From Anatilimnocola floriformis (lineage in GTDB: Bacteria; Planctomycetota; Planctomycetia; Pirellulales; Pirellulaceae): a stretch of DNA of 64,000 nucleotides. The stretch covers positions 496,001-560,000 of the forward strand of contig NZ_JAMLFW010000001.1 in the NCBI RefSeq assembly GCF_024256385.1, in the 5' to 3' direction. Each line of letters starts with the position of its first letter. The stretch's first letter is position 1. Below, in pieces: positions 9,115-18,306 of the stretch. A program made the translations under genes and the position numbers. The notes below the pieces were generated by a model. It ran no database searches. It was given only the letters and a program-made list of their open reading frames with translations, and had not been told where the DNA came from.

Positions 9115-10803
9115 ATGCGACCCGGCGGCATCATCCACACCTATCAGAAGTTCGACCCGGTCAGCTTTCCAAGCCCGACGCAACCGCCGCCGGATTTGGT
9201 CAGCCCGGCGTTCGAACACATGCTGATGTACGGCAATATGCGCCGGCTGACTGATGAGGAACTCGCGCGGGCGATTCGTCTCGATCCCAGCCAGATCGCC
9301 GGGCTCGGCCCGAGTCTCGATGCGCTGATGGCCATGCTGCTCGAGCGGAAGCGAAAGATTCTCGCCCAGTACGAAACCGATACGGTGCAGAAAACGGCGA
9401 GCAAGGATTTTCATAAAGCGAGCGCCAAGACGCAGCCGCCTGATGCATTGCGCAAATCATTCAAGCGCGCCGTCGATAGCGAACAGCTGCATGAACTCGA
9501 AATCCTCTGGTATGCAGCCGGCGACGAGCGAAGCAAGTTTGCCCATCAGTTGGTGCAGCTGATCGATGTCCTCGGCAAGAAATACCAGGTTGACGAGCTT
9601 GCCGCCAAGTATGACTTCACCGGCCAGACGGCGATGAGCGTCGAAGAAGCGCTGGCGGTGAAAGACGAACTCGAAAAGATCGACAAGCTGCTGAAGCAGC
9701 TCGAAGATGCGAAGGCCAACGCGCAGATCGCGATCATCGACATGGATCTGCTGGAGCAGTTCACCGAGCCGGGCGACATCGAGAAGCTCGGCGAGCTGCA
9801 GAACATGGTCGAAAACATGGTCCGCGAAATGGCCGAGCGACAAGGCCTGGAAAAAGACGGCAGCGGCTTTCGCTTGACACCGCAAGCTTATCGGCTGTTT
9901 CAAGGCCGGCTGCTGGAACGGATCTTCAGCAACCTGCTCGATTCGAAAACAGGCCGCCATCCCAATCCGGTGCTCGGCGAAGGAGCCGTCGAACTGCAAA
10001 CAACCAAGCCCTATGAGTTTGGCGACTCGCTCACGCAAATGGACATTCCGCAGTCGTTCGTCAACGCGCTGCTTCGCACCGGCGGCGAACTGCCGATTCG
10101 GTTGAAGCAGGATGACATCGTCATTCATAAAACGCGGAACACGCCGAAGTGTGCGACGGTCGTCATCATGGATATGAGCGGCTCGATGCGGCACGACGGG
10201 CAGTACATCAACGTCAAACGAATGGGCCTCGCGCTCGAAGGGCTGATTCGCAAAGAGTACCCCGGCGACTTTTTGCAGTTCGTCGAGATGGCCACGTTTG
10301 CTCGTCTGGTGCCGCCGGGCAAAGTCGTCGAGCTAATGCCCAAGCCGGTCACGCTCTTCGATCCGGTGGTGCGACTCCGAGTCGACATGTCGAAAGACAA
10401 CGTCGCCGAAAGTCGCATCCCGCCCCACTTCACCAATATTCAGCGCTCGCTGGCGATGTCGCGGCAGTTCCTCAGCACGCAGGACACGCCGAACCGACAG
10501 ATCATTCTCATCACCGATGGCTTGCCAACCGCGCATTACAGCGGCGATTGGTTGTATCTGCTTTATCCGCCGGATCCACGCACCGAAGAAGCGACGCTGC
10601 GCGAAGGGATGCTCTGCGCTCGCGAAGGGATCACAATCAACCTCTTCCTACTGCCGAGTTGGTCGCAATCGGAAGAAGATATTCGGTTTGCTTATCGATT
10701 GGCAGAGAGTACGAAGGGGCGCGTCTTTTTCACGGCGGGGAATGATCTCGATCGCTATGTGGTGTGGGATTATGTGAAGCGGAAACGCGAGATCATCGCC
10801 TAG
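9115..10803 (+). CDS. VWA domain protein, CoxE/magnesium-chelatase-like
   Basis: Cytoplasmic protein of 562 residues without signal or membrane segment. A helical, Lys/Glu-rich N-terminal half (about 1-320) precedes a von Willebrand A domain carrying the MIDAS motif DMSGSMRHDG near residue 352 and the later ITDGLPTAH. Proteins of this type usually work with a MoxR-like AAA ATPase as a metal-inserting or remodelling pair, but no ATPase lies nearby. The start is an ATG directly after the repeat-derived leader. The SUKH-like gene starts 2 nt after its stop, suggesting an operon. Confidence 0.85.
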   Translation: MRPGGIIHTYQKFDPVSFPSPTQPPPDLVSPAFEHMLMYGNMRRLTDEELARAIRLDPSQIAGLGPSLDALMAMLLERKRKILAQYETDTVQKTASKDFHKASAKTQPPDALRKSFKRAVDSEQLHELEILWYAAGDERSKFAHQLVQLIDVLGKKYQVDELAAKYDFTGQTAMSVEEALAVKDELEKIDKLLKQLEDAKANAQIAIIDMDLLEQFTEPGDIEKLGELQNMVENMVREMAERQGLEKDGSGFRLTPQAYRLFQGRLLERIFSNLLDSKTGRHPNPVLGEGAVELQTTKPYEFGDSLTQMDIPQSFVNALLRTGGELPIRLKQDDIVIHKTRNTPKCATVVIMDMSGSMRHDGQYINVKRMGLALEGLIRKEYPGDFLQFVEMATFARLVPPGKVVELMPKPVTLFDPVVRLRVDMSKDNVAESRIPPHFTNIQRSLAMSRQFLSTQDTPNRQIILITDGLPTAHYSGDWLYLLYPPDPRTEEATLREGMLCAREGITINLFLLPSWSQSEEDIRFAYRLAESTKGRVFFTAGNDLDRYVVWDYVKRKREIIA

Positions 10804-10805
10804 CC

Positions 10806-11216
10806 ATGAGTGCCGATGCTTTCAAATCCGAGGTTGCTGCCAAATTGCCGGCGCAGTACGAGCCGTTGCTACTCACTTTTTACGGCCTCGAGTCGCAGGT
10901 GAATCGTGGAATGTTGGTGATCGGTGATGACTACGGCACTGAACTTTGTCTCGATCTAAGCAGTGGAAACATTCAATCGATCGATCCCAACAGCGAGCAC
11001 CCCACACGCTTCATGAACTCCAGCATTGCACAGCTGGCACAATTCATCGCGACTCACGATCGGCTTGTAAGTAAACTGACAGTGGATGCAGATACCGATT
11101 TAAGTTCGCAACTCGAACTACTGCGATCAAGCTTGCTGGCGACCGATCAAGTAGCGCTCGCGCGTCCCGAGAATTGGTGGTCGACAGTTCTCGAACAACT
11201 TGAATACGAAATTTAG
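10806..11216 (+). CDS. SUKH-like (SMI1/KNR4 superfamily) protein
   Basis: A 136-residue soluble protein starting 2 nt after the VWA stop. The pattern of a charged N-terminal helix, FYGLESQVNRGMLVIGDDYG, a short LCLDLSSGNI strand pair and a conserved MNSSIAQLAQF helix resembles the SUKH-4 immunity family. SUKH proteins often neutralise contact-dependent nuclease or deaminase toxins, but no toxin gene is next to it, so it may instead serve a regulatory role with the VWA protein. Family assignment is by pattern only. The ATG at 10806 is preferred to an upstream start inside the VWA gene. Confidence 0.6.
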   Translation: MSADAFKSEVAAKLPAQYEPLLLTFYGLESQVNRGMLVIGDDYGTELCLDLSSGNIQSIDPNSEHPTRFMNSSIAQLAQFIATHDRLVSKLTVDADTDLSSQLELLRSSLLATDQVALARPENWWSTVLEQLEYEI

Positions 11217-11272
11217 TTCGCTGTGAATCCATCAACCATTGCTGAAACTCACCGCTCGCGCGAGATCATCGC

Positions 11273-12127
11273 GTGAAGGATTCGCCGCTCCTGCCCTACG
11301 CCTGGATGTTGGCCAGTGCATCTTCATTTTCCGTGATGGCTGTATGCACTCACGCGCTCGAGAACTCGTGCCCGTGGCAAGTGATTGCCATCTTTCGCGC
11401 GGGCTTGGCCATGCTGTTTGCGGCGATGCTGACCTATCAGGCCGGCGCGCGGTTCGTGCTCTTTCGGCCGAAGACGCTGTGGATGCGAAGCATCGCCGGG
11501 AGCATCAGTCTGCTCTGCGGCTTTTATGCGATGACGCATCACAGTCTGTCGGAAGTGCTCGTGCTGACGAACATGTATCCGCTGTGGGTTGCCGTCCTCA
11601 GCTGGCCCTTGCTCGGCGAACTTCCGTCGGCGGAAGTTTGGATCGCGATCCTGTTGTCGATCACCGGTATGTGCTTGATGCAACCGCCGCTGGAGTTCGA
11701 AGCCCGCCTGGCCTTCGGCGCGGCGCTGCTCAGTTCATTCACGAGCGGCATCGCTTTGATTGGCTTGCACAAGCTGAAGCAACTCGACGCGCGAGCGATT
11801 GTCACGCACTTTTCCGGCGTGGCTTTTCTGCTCAGCATTGCGGCCTGGTTTGTATTTCCGCAGACGCGAACGACGACGGTTTCGGTTGGCACCGGTCTGC
11901 TGTTGCTTGGTGTTGGCGCCGCGGCCACCGCGGGTCAGCTGTTTCTGACGAAAGCGTTCACGACTGGCAATGCGGCTCGCGTGGCTGTCGTTGGTCTATC
12001 GCAGGTGGCGATCGTGATGCTGCTGGAAATTTTGATTTGGGGCCGAACATTCAACGGTCAAACGTTGGTTGGCATGGCGCTGGTCGTGGCGCCGACGGCT
12101 TGGATGATGCTGCGTCGTGCTCAGTGA
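11273..12127 (+). CDS. EamA/DMT family transporter
   Basis: A 284-residue integral membrane protein with about ten hydrophobic segments in two halves, as in the EamA/drug-metabolite transporter superfamily (RhaT/YdcZ-like). Recognisable features are the WMLASASSFSVMAV first helix, the GFYAMTHHSLSEVLVLTNMYPLWV motif region of repeat one and the matching GQLFLTKAFTTGNAARVA region of repeat two. These carriers export or import small metabolites; the substrate cannot be told. The start is a GTG at 11273 (MKDSPLLPY). A longer open frame in another phase across the same DNA lacks membrane character and was discarded. Confidence 0.88.
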   Translation: MKDSPLLPYAWMLASASSFSVMAVCTHALENSCPWQVIAIFRAGLAMLFAAMLTYQAGARFVLFRPKTLWMRSIAGSISLLCGFYAMTHHSLSEVLVLTNMYPLWVAVLSWPLLGELPSAEVWIAILLSITGMCLMQPPLEFEARLAFGAALLSSFTSGIALIGLHKLKQLDARAIVTHFSGVAFLLSIAAWFVFPQTRTTTVSVGTGLLLLGVGAAATAGQLFLTKAFTTGNAARVAVVGLSQVAIVMLLEILIWGRTFNGQTLVGMALVVAPTAWMMLRRAQ

Positions 12128-12134
12128 CGGCAGA

Positions 12135-12371
12135 TCAGTGATGACCATGAGCGGCCGGCGCTGGCGCATGGGCAGCGGGTTCCGCATGCGGCGCGTGAGG
12201 ATCAGTCGGGGCCGCGTGCGGATCGGCGGAAGCGTCCTTTTTCCAGAAGCAGAGTGCCTGCCATCCCTTGGCTGGACCTTGGCCCATGTGAACGGCCAAG
12301 CCGAAGCCGAGCGCGAGATTACCGATGCTCACGGAGAGGATCAGCGACATCAGCAGTAAGAATGAAAGCAT
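12135..12371 (-). CDS. Small membrane protein with His/Ala/Pro-rich tail
   Basis: A 78-residue predicted protein. The first 28 residues are a hydrophobic anchor (MLSFLLLMSLILSVSIGNLAL), a short amphipathic section with one Cys follows, and the last 30 residues are rich in His, Ala, Pro and Asp (HAAPTDPHAPHAEPAAHAP). The tail could bind divalent metals such as Ni, Zn or Cu; this is inference. It is convergent with the EamA gene and 8 nt away. No family recognised. The anchor-plus-tail organisation on the strand without another gene supports it being real. Confidence 0.6.
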   Translation of the reverse strand: MLSFLLLMSLILSVSIGNLALGFGLAVHMGQGPAKGWQALCFWKKDASADPHAAPTDPHAPHAEPAAHAPAPAAHGHH

Positions 12372-12497
12372 CGGCAGGCCCCTGAAAATTTCAGCCAGCG
12401 CGCCGCGACATAGAGTTGTCTGCAGCGCGATCGCTTCCCAAGTTTAGGCCACGGCCAGCGCACGGTTATGACGGATCTGCGGGCTGCGCCGCGCAGA

Positions 12498-13301
12498 CTA
12501 TTTGCCGAGTTCCTGCGAACGCTTCGTCGCTGAGTCAACGGCGGCAATCAGAGCGCCACGCAGGCCGCGATCTTCGAGCGTAGCGAGGCCGGCGATCGTC
12601 GTGCCGCCGGGACTGGCGACGGCATCTTTCAGAACGCCCGGATGTTCACCGCGGGTGAGAACCATCTGAGCCGCGCCGAGAACCGTTTGCGCGGCGAGCG
12701 AAGTGGCAAGCGCGCGGGGCAGGCCCGCCTTCACGCCGCCGTCACTGAGCGCTTCGATAATGAGATACACATACGCCGGACCGGAGCCGGAAAGGCCTGT
12801 GACGGCATCGAGCAGCTTTTCATCCACCAGATGAGCAATGCCCACGGCGGAGAGAAGTTTCTTCACCAGTTCGCCATCGGCAGCCGTCGCGCCGGAAGCG
12901 AGCGCGAACGCACTCGCGCCTTGGCCCACGAGGCAGGGCGTGTTCGGCATAACGCGAACGACGCGTTCGGTCTTGAGACCAGCGCAGAGTTTTTCCAGCG
13001 AGATGCCGGCCGCGATTGAGATGACGAGTTTATTCGCGAGCTTGCCGGCGAGGTCTTTATAGACGGCGGGCATGACTTGCGGCTTGACCGCGAGGATCAC
13101 GACATCGCTGGCCGCGGCGACCTCGGCATTACTGGCGACTTTCAGCCCCGGCAGGTCCTTTGCGAGTTTGTCGGTGGCCGCAGGGTAAGCGTCGGAGGCG
13201 GAGATTTTTGCCGCGGGAAGGATGTTCGCTCGGACGAAGCCTTGGGCGAGAGCGGTGGCCATTTGGCCGGCGCCGATGAAACCGATTTTGAGATCCGACA
13301 T
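12498..13301 (-). CDS. proC: Pyrroline-5-carboxylate reductase
   Basis: ProC catalyses the last step of proline synthesis, NAD(P)H-dependent reduction of pyrroline-5-carboxylate, in the cytoplasm. The 267-residue length is normal. The N-terminal Rossmann motif is GFIGAGQMA (residues 7-15); AVKPQ and RVMPNTPCLVGQGASAF are hallmark ProC segments. The C-terminal dimerisation domain has the signature from VTGLSGSGPAYVYL to HPGVLKDAVASPGGTT. The gene stands alone, 85 nt downstream of the threonine aldolase start region on the same strand side, with no other proline genes nearby. Confidence 0.96.
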   Translation of the reverse strand: MSDLKIGFIGAGQMATALAQGFVRANILPAAKISASDAYPAATDKLAKDLPGLKVASNAEVAAASDVVILAVKPQVMPAVYKDLAGKLANKLVISIAAGISLEKLCAGLKTERVVRVMPNTPCLVGQGASAFALASGATAADGELVKKLLSAVGIAHLVDEKLLDAVTGLSGSGPAYVYLIIEALSDGGVKAGLPRALATSLAAQTVLGAAQMVLTRGEHPGVLKDAVASPGGTTIAGLATLEDRGLRGALIAAVDSATKRSQELGK

Positions 13302-13386
13302 GAGTACTACGTGAGATGGAGATGTTGAGTGAGTACCCGCTTCACCCTTCGGCTCACGCCTCGGGCTACCTGCGACGCTGCACGTC

Positions 13387-14466
13387 TTAATAAGCGGGTT
13401 CGAGTTCTTTGGCCGCGGTGTTGCCTTTGGCGAGTTCGCCGGCGACGCGCTCGATGATCTTGCCGGCTTCGCGGCATTGAGCTTCGGTGACGTCGAGATG
13501 AGTCACCAAGCGGACCTGCGTCTTGCTGATGGCGAGGGCCAGGACGTTTTGCAGTTTCAGTTCAGCTTGGAATTGCGCAGCCGAGCCGAGCTTGGGATCG
13601 ACCTTGAAGATGACGATGTTGGTATCGACATCTTCCGGTGAGAGAGCGAGCCCTTCGGTCTGGCGAATCGCCGCAGCGAGGATCTGAGCGTTGGCATGAT
13701 CTTGAACCAGTCGGCCACGATGATGTTCGAGGCCGTAGAGCGCACCAGCGGCAATGATGCCGCACTGACGCATGGCGCCGCCGAAGAGTTTGCGATGACG
13801 ACGAGCTTCGGCAATCATTTCCTTCGGCCCAGCCAACGCGGAACCGACAGGAGCACCGAGGCCCTTGCTGAAGCAAACGCTGACGGTGTCGAAATGCTTC
13901 GACCATTGCTCGGCGGGAATGCCGGTCGCGGCTACGGCGTTGAAAAGGCGCGCGCCGTCGAGATGCGTCCGCAAACCGTTTTCGTGCGCCCAGGTGCAGA
14001 TGTCTTCGACGTGATCGTAGGGCTGAACTTTGCCGGCGCCGCGATTGTGCGTGTTCTCGAGGCAGACCAGGCGAGTACGAACCATGTGATCGTTGCCGGG
14101 CCGGATCAAGTCGCGAAGCTGATCGACATGCAGCACGCCGCCGAGCCCTTCCACGGTTCGTGTGGCCACGCCGCCGAGCTGGGCGAAGGCCGCTTGTTCG
14201 TAGTTGTAGATATGGCAGCCGACTTCACAGATGAACTCATCGCCCGCTTTGCAATGAATCCGCACGCCCACCTGGTTCGTCATAGTCCCGGAGGGCATGA
14301 AGATGGCAGCTTCCTTGCCCAGCAGTTCGGCGGTCAGCCGTTCCAGCTTGTTGCAGGTGGGATCGACGTCGATCACGTCGTCGCCGACCTCGCAATTGGC
14401 GATAAACGCCCGCATGGCCGCGGTGGGTTTGGTAACGGTATCGCTGCGGAGGTCGATGGGGGCCAT
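13387..14466 (-). CDS. ltaE: Low-specificity L-threonine aldolase
   Basis: PLP enzyme of 359 residues that splits L-threonine or L-allo-threonine to glycine and acetaldehyde. It opens with IDLRSDTVTKPT, a family signature, and has MPSGTMTNQ, LENTHNRGAG and the Schiff-base Lys in VCFSKGLGAPVGS (K201). Length and motif order fit the beta-eliminating lyase/threonine aldolase family. The start codon is preceded by a family-B repeat arm rather than a Shine-Dalgarno sequence. Lies upstream of proC on the same strand, 85 nt away, so both amino-acid genes may be co-transcribed. Confidence 0.94.
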   Translation of the reverse strand: MAPIDLRSDTVTKPTAAMRAFIANCEVGDDVIDVDPTCNKLERLTAELLGKEAAIFMPSGTMTNQVGVRIHCKAGDEFICEVGCHIYNYEQAAFAQLGGVATRTVEGLGGVLHVDQLRDLIRPGNDHMVRTRLVCLENTHNRGAGKVQPYDHVEDICTWAHENGLRTHLDGARLFNAVAATGIPAEQWSKHFDTVSVCFSKGLGAPVGSALAGPKEMIAEARRHRKLFGGAMRQCGIIAAGALYGLEHHRGRLVQDHANAQILAAAIRQTEGLALSPEDVDTNIVIFKVDPKLGSAAQFQAELKLQNVLALAISKTQVRLVTHLDVTEAQCREAGKIIERVAGELAKGNTAAKELEPAY

Positions 14467-14469
14467 GGA

Positions 14470-14570
14470 AGGGGCTGGGGGCTAGGAACTAGGGGCTGGG
14501 GAAAATGCACGAACATCAAAGTCAACACAATCTTAAACTCCCCAGTCCCAAGCCCCCAGTCCCCAGCCCC
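14470..14570. repeat. Inverted repeat, family B
   Basis: Arms at about 14470-14502 and 14538-14570 are reverse complements of each other in outline: GGGGCTGGGGGCTAGGAACT against CCCAGTCCCAAGCCCCCAGT. The left arm ends 4 nt upstream of the threonine aldolase ATG (minus strand). The loop is AT-rich. Confidence 0.8.
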
Positions 14571-14763
14571 AATCGGACCGCTTCAATTCCCTTGTAACAC
14601 TCGGTAAGTCGGCACGTTAATCTTTCAGCGGAGAGTGGCTGACCGGTTGATCGGCAGCTGGATTCGCCAGAAGTCAGTCGTCCGCGGGGCCTGGCTTCTG
14701 GCGACTTCAGCTGAGGCGATACAAATCAAACGGATTGGCCCATTGCCAGCAGGAATCACAGCA

Positions 14764-15309
14764 ATGCAAGCAGACGCGCGGCGGGCTTGGGTGATGTCAA
14801 CTCTGGACCAGCATGAGTCGGAGTTGGTGCGTTATGCGCAACGTTTTGTGGGCGATTTGCATGCCGCCCGCGACGTGGTGCAACACGCCTTTCTTCGGCT
14901 GTGCGATCAGGACCCGAAGGAATTGCGGGGACGCGAAGCCGCCTGGCTGTATCGCGTATGCCGTAATCGGGCCCTCGATTGGTTGCGGCAGTCCGGTCGG
15001 CTGCAGTCGTTCGACGAAAGCGATGAACTGCAACTGACGGGCGAGCAATCGAGTTCGCCGGAGTCCGATCCAGCCGTGCTCGCCGAGCGGGGAGAATTGA
15101 GCGACGTGCTCCGGTCGCTGGTCGACCGCTTGCCGTTGCTGTACCGCGAGCCGTTGCAGCTCTGGTCGCAAGGTTGGTCGTATCGCGAGATTGCCGAAGT
15201 GGTGGAGCGCACCGAAGGCAACGTTCGCGTGCTCGTCCACCGGGCGGTCAAAGCACTGCGCGAGCATCCGCAAGTTTCGAGCTGGCAAGCCGCGGGAGTG
15301 AGGGGATAG
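14764..15309 (+). CDS. RNA polymerase sigma factor, ECF type
   Basis: A 181-residue sigma-70 family factor with only regions 2 and 4. Region 2 spans LVRYAQRFVGDLHAARDVVQHAF to the helix AAWLYRVCRNRALDWLR; region 4 is YREPLQLWSQGWSYREIAEV with the HTH GNVRVLVHRAVKALREH. The start is the ATG giving MQADARR, preceded by CAGGAA; an upstream GTG would add a non-conserved stretch. The next gene encodes a membrane-anchored VWA protein, likely its functional partner or target. ECF factors generally answer to an envelope anti-sigma factor. Confidence 0.9.
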   Translation: MQADARRAWVMSTLDQHESELVRYAQRFVGDLHAARDVVQHAFLRLCDQDPKELRGREAAWLYRVCRNRALDWLRQSGRLQSFDESDELQLTGEQSSSPESDPAVLAERGELSDVLRSLVDRLPLLYREPLQLWSQGWSYREIAEVVERTEGNVRVLVHRAVKALREHPQVSSWQAAGVRG

Positions 15310-15319
15310 TTTTTATTTT

Positions 15320-15368
15320 CTCACTCCCTCGCCCCTGTACCCAGGGGAGAGGGTTGGGGGTGAGGGGC
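15320..15368 (+). repeat. Palindromic repeat, family A, after the sigma factor stop
   Basis: CTCACTCCCTCGCCCCTG pairs with CAGGGGAGAGGG and GGTGAG, forming a hairpin with a small loop. It starts 11 nt after the sigma factor stop, in sense orientation. Related copies: 22639, 41083, 43832, 44318, 45231 and 45360. Confidence 0.85.
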
Positions 15369-15483
15369 CTGACTTGCAAATTGAGTCTCCTCGCACTTCT
15401 GCCTCGCTAACGCGTCGGGCTACCTGAATCCTCGCTTCGCTTCGGACTTAAAAATCAATTTCCCTTTTTAGGGTTCCATAAAA

Positions 15484-18216
15484 ATGAAGACCAACCAGCA
15501 CAACTCAGGCGAACCAGCCGATCCATTTGCCAATCAACTGAAGCAAGCTATTGCCGGCAACAATCTACCGCCAGCCGATCCGGCGCTGCGCGAAGCACTC
15601 CTCAAGAAGCTGAACCAACCGGCGGGTGAACCAACGCTGACCGTCGCTGCGGCGAATCGTCGGCGGACGTTCTTCCAACGGGCCGGGATGGTTTTGGCGT
15701 CGACGGCGGCGCTGGCGCTTGTCGCTTTCCTGTGGCAACGGCCTCATTCGGCGATGTCGCTATTGAGCTGGCGTGACGAAGCACCGCCGCGGGCTGTGAA
15801 GCGGGCTAACTCGGCCTTGGATGACGATTTTCACTCGTTCGGTGTTGGACTTAAACCAGCGGGACCGGCGGCAGATTTAGACTACCGAGAGAAGAATGCC
15901 GGAGTCGCGCAAGGCGAGCCTGCGGTCCAACGGTCCAAAAAGGAACCGGTGCCGAGCAAGCCTACGGGCCAAGTGAAGGGCGGAGCGCGTCCCGGCATGG
16001 GGCGAGGCCGTGGCTCCGGTGATCGCCCCGAAGCAGAGGTTAGCGAATCTGATTTCAATTCGGCTGGGATCACGTTTGGCTATGAGGTTAACAGAGGCCC
16101 GGAAGCGCAACCGGCTCCAACTACGGCGCCTGGCAATCCTGTGGAATCAGCTCCAGCTCGCCCCTACACAGTGACTCGTGGCCAGCGCGACTATTTTGAA
16201 AGTGCTGGTGGAAATCCCGCGGCAAACGAACCTAAACCCGCAGGCGGACCTGCCAGCGCTTGGATCGGTGGTGAGGCAAAAAATCCGGTCACTTATTCCA
16301 TGCCGGCCCCGCCGAGCGCGATTCCCCTGCCAGCCCAACCCGCGGGGCCCGGCAAGCCTGGCAACCAGACTACGCATACGGCAAGCAAGGTAGAAGGATT
16401 GACGCCGCGGATCCTCGTGGACGATGAGTCCTCGAAGCTGCCAACCAGCGGCACGCCTTTTGGGCCAGCGAACAAGGAACTACGTCAATTTGCGGATGAG
16501 CTGGCCCACGCCGACTCGGAGAAGCTCGCCGAGCAACTGACGCAAAAGGATTCAGGCGTCAAGCAACGTCAGGAAGAGATTCGCCAGAAGTTCAGCAAGG
16601 TCGTCACGCTGGCCGACGATTTGAAGCGCGAGCGGGCTCGTGGCGATTTGAACGAAGTGGCTGAACGCAAGAAGCTTGCTGATCTCGATGTCGCGATTCG
16701 CGACGTGCAAGACACGGAACGCAAGTACAAAGCCATTCTGCCGCAAATTGGCGGTGAGCAATATGCTCCGATCGTTGAGAACGAGTTCCGTTCGCCGAGC
16801 GCCGAAGGGCACGCGCAGTCGACGTTCTCGATCGATGTCGACACGGCTTCGTATGCCAACACCCGCCGCTTTTTGAACAACGGTTCGTTGCCGCCGCCGG
16901 ATGCGGTCCGCATCGAAGAGTTGGTGAATTACTTCAAGTACAAGTATCCGCAGCCGAAGGGTGACGATCCTTTCTCCGTCAACATGGAGATGGCCGATTG
17001 CCCGTGGCATCCGGGGCACAAGCTGTTGCGGGTTGGTCTGCAAGGGAAAGAAATTCACCGTGCCGAACGGCCGGCGAGCAACATCGTGTTCCTCATCGAT
17101 ACCTCGGGCTCGATGACCGATGCCAATAAGCTGCCGCTGCTGAAGCAAGCCTTCACTATGCTCACTTCCGAGCTCGGCGAGAACGACAAGGTGACGATCG
17201 TCACTTACGCCGGCAACGCCGGCTTGAAGCTCGAGCCAACGCGCGGCGATCAGAAGGATAAGATCATCGCGGCCATCGACAGCCTGCAATCGGGCGGTTC
17301 GACGCACGGCAGTGCCGGCATCACGCTGGCCTATGAACAAGCGGCTGCCCAGTTCATCAAGGGCGGCACCAACAAGGTCATCCTCGCCACTGACGGTGAC
17401 CTGAATGTCGGCATCACCGACGATGCAGCCCTGGTCGATTTGATCACGAAGAAAAAGGAATCGGGCGTCTTCCTCACCGTCCTTGGCGTCGGCACGGGCA
17501 ATCTCAAGGATGCCAAGATGGAACGCCTCGCCGACAACGGCAACGGTGTGTATGCCTATCTCGACAGTGTTCGCGAAGCCCGCAAGGTGCTTGTTGAAGA
17601 GATGTCGGGGAGCCTGGTGACGATTGCCAAGGACGTGAAAATCCAGATCGTGTTTAATCCGGTCCAGATTCAGTCATATCGTTTGCTCGGTTATGAAAAC
17701 CGCGTGATGGCCAACAAGGATTTCGACAACGACAAGAAGGATGCTGGTGAAATTGGTGCCGGCCACAGCGTAACCGCCTTCTACGAAGTCGTGCTCGCTG
17801 ACGGTGCGAAGAAACAGCAGGCCGATGCAGATGAGTCGAAGGAAGAGGCCGAGGATCTGATCTATCAGCGACCGAAAGTAGAGAAGCCCAAACTGGAACT
17901 TACGGACGCTGCGAACAATGGCGAGTTGCTCACCGTCAAGTTGCGGTACAAGCAGCCCGAATCCGACACGAGCAAACTGCTGAAATTCCCCCTCAAGGAC
18001 AAGGGGGGCAACTTCAACAGTGCCTCGGCCGATTTCCAATTCGCTTCGTCAGTCGTCGCCTTCGGCCTGGCTCTGCGAAACAGCGAGTATCGCGGCAGCG
18101 CGAATCTCTCTGCCGTTTCGGAAATCGCCACGGCTGCCATCGGCGAAGACGCCGGCGGCCATCGGGCCGAGTTCCTCGATCTCGTCCGGCGGGCGAAATC
18201 GCTGCGAGGTGAGTAA
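15484..18216 (+). CDS. Membrane-anchored VWA protein, YfbK type
   Basis: A 910-residue protein. The first 60 residues are hydrophilic, then a single membrane helix (GMVLASTAALALVAFLW, about 62-78), so most of the chain faces the periplasm. A Pro/Gly-rich linker (to about 320) and a coiled-coil-like stretch (about 330-415) lead to the YfbK module: N-terminal domain with ENEFRSPSAEGHAQSTFSID, VWA domain with MIDAS DTSGSM (D539), and a C-terminal DUF3520-like domain starting near VKIQIVFNP. The hydrophilic head upstream of the helix, directly after an ECF sigma gene, could act as anti-sigma region; this is inference. A rho-independent terminator follows. Confidence 0.9.
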   Translation: MKTNQHNSGEPADPFANQLKQAIAGNNLPPADPALREALLKKLNQPAGEPTLTVAAANRRRTFFQRAGMVLASTAALALVAFLWQRPHSAMSLLSWRDEAPPRAVKRANSALDDDFHSFGVGLKPAGPAADLDYREKNAGVAQGEPAVQRSKKEPVPSKPTGQVKGGARPGMGRGRGSGDRPEAEVSESDFNSAGITFGYEVNRGPEAQPAPTTAPGNPVESAPARPYTVTRGQRDYFESAGGNPAANEPKPAGGPASAWIGGEAKNPVTYSMPAPPSAIPLPAQPAGPGKPGNQTTHTASKVEGLTPRILVDDESSKLPTSGTPFGPANKELRQFADELAHADSEKLAEQLTQKDSGVKQRQEEIRQKFSKVVTLADDLKRERARGDLNEVAERKKLADLDVAIRDVQDTERKYKAILPQIGGEQYAPIVENEFRSPSAEGHAQSTFSIDVDTASYANTRRFLNNGSLPPPDAVRIEELVNYFKYKYPQPKGDDPFSVNMEMADCPWHPGHKLLRVGLQGKEIHRAERPASNIVFLIDTSGSMTDANKLPLLKQAFTMLTSELGENDKVTIVTYAGNAGLKLEPTRGDQKDKIIAAIDSLQSGGSTHGSAGITLAYEQAAAQFIKGGTNKVILATDGDLNVGITDDAALVDLITKKKESGVFLTVLGVGTGNLKDAKMERLADNGNGVYAYLDSVREARKVLVEEMSGSLVTIAKDVKIQIVFNPVQIQSYRLLGYENRVMANKDFDNDKKDAGEIGAGHSVTAFYEVVLADGAKKQQADADESKEEAEDLIYQRPKVEKPKLELTDAANNGELLTVKLRYKQPESDTSKLLKFPLKDKGGNFNSASADFQFASSVVAFGLALRNSEYRGSANLSAVSEIATAAIGEDAGGHRAEFLDLVRRAKSLRGE

Positions 18217-18248
18217 GCGAGCCGGTTGACGATGGATTAAAATGAGGG

Positions 18249-18286
18249 CCCGGCAGCGATGGTTGCCGGGTCTTTGTTTTTTCTTG
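18249..18286 (+). terminator. Rho-independent terminator after the VWA gene
   Basis: CCCGGCA and TGCCGGG make a 7-bp GC stem with a loop of about 8 nt, followed by TCTTTGTTTTTTCTT. It lies 33 nt after the VWA stop. Confidence 0.8.
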
Positions 18287-18306
18287 CTTACCACCTTCGG
18301 CAGGCC

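Noticed and set aside
11239-12141. 300-codon frame overlapping the EamA gene in another phase
   Set aside because: It starts without a good signal and its protein lacks membrane segments, while the other frame gives ten helices of a known transporter family.
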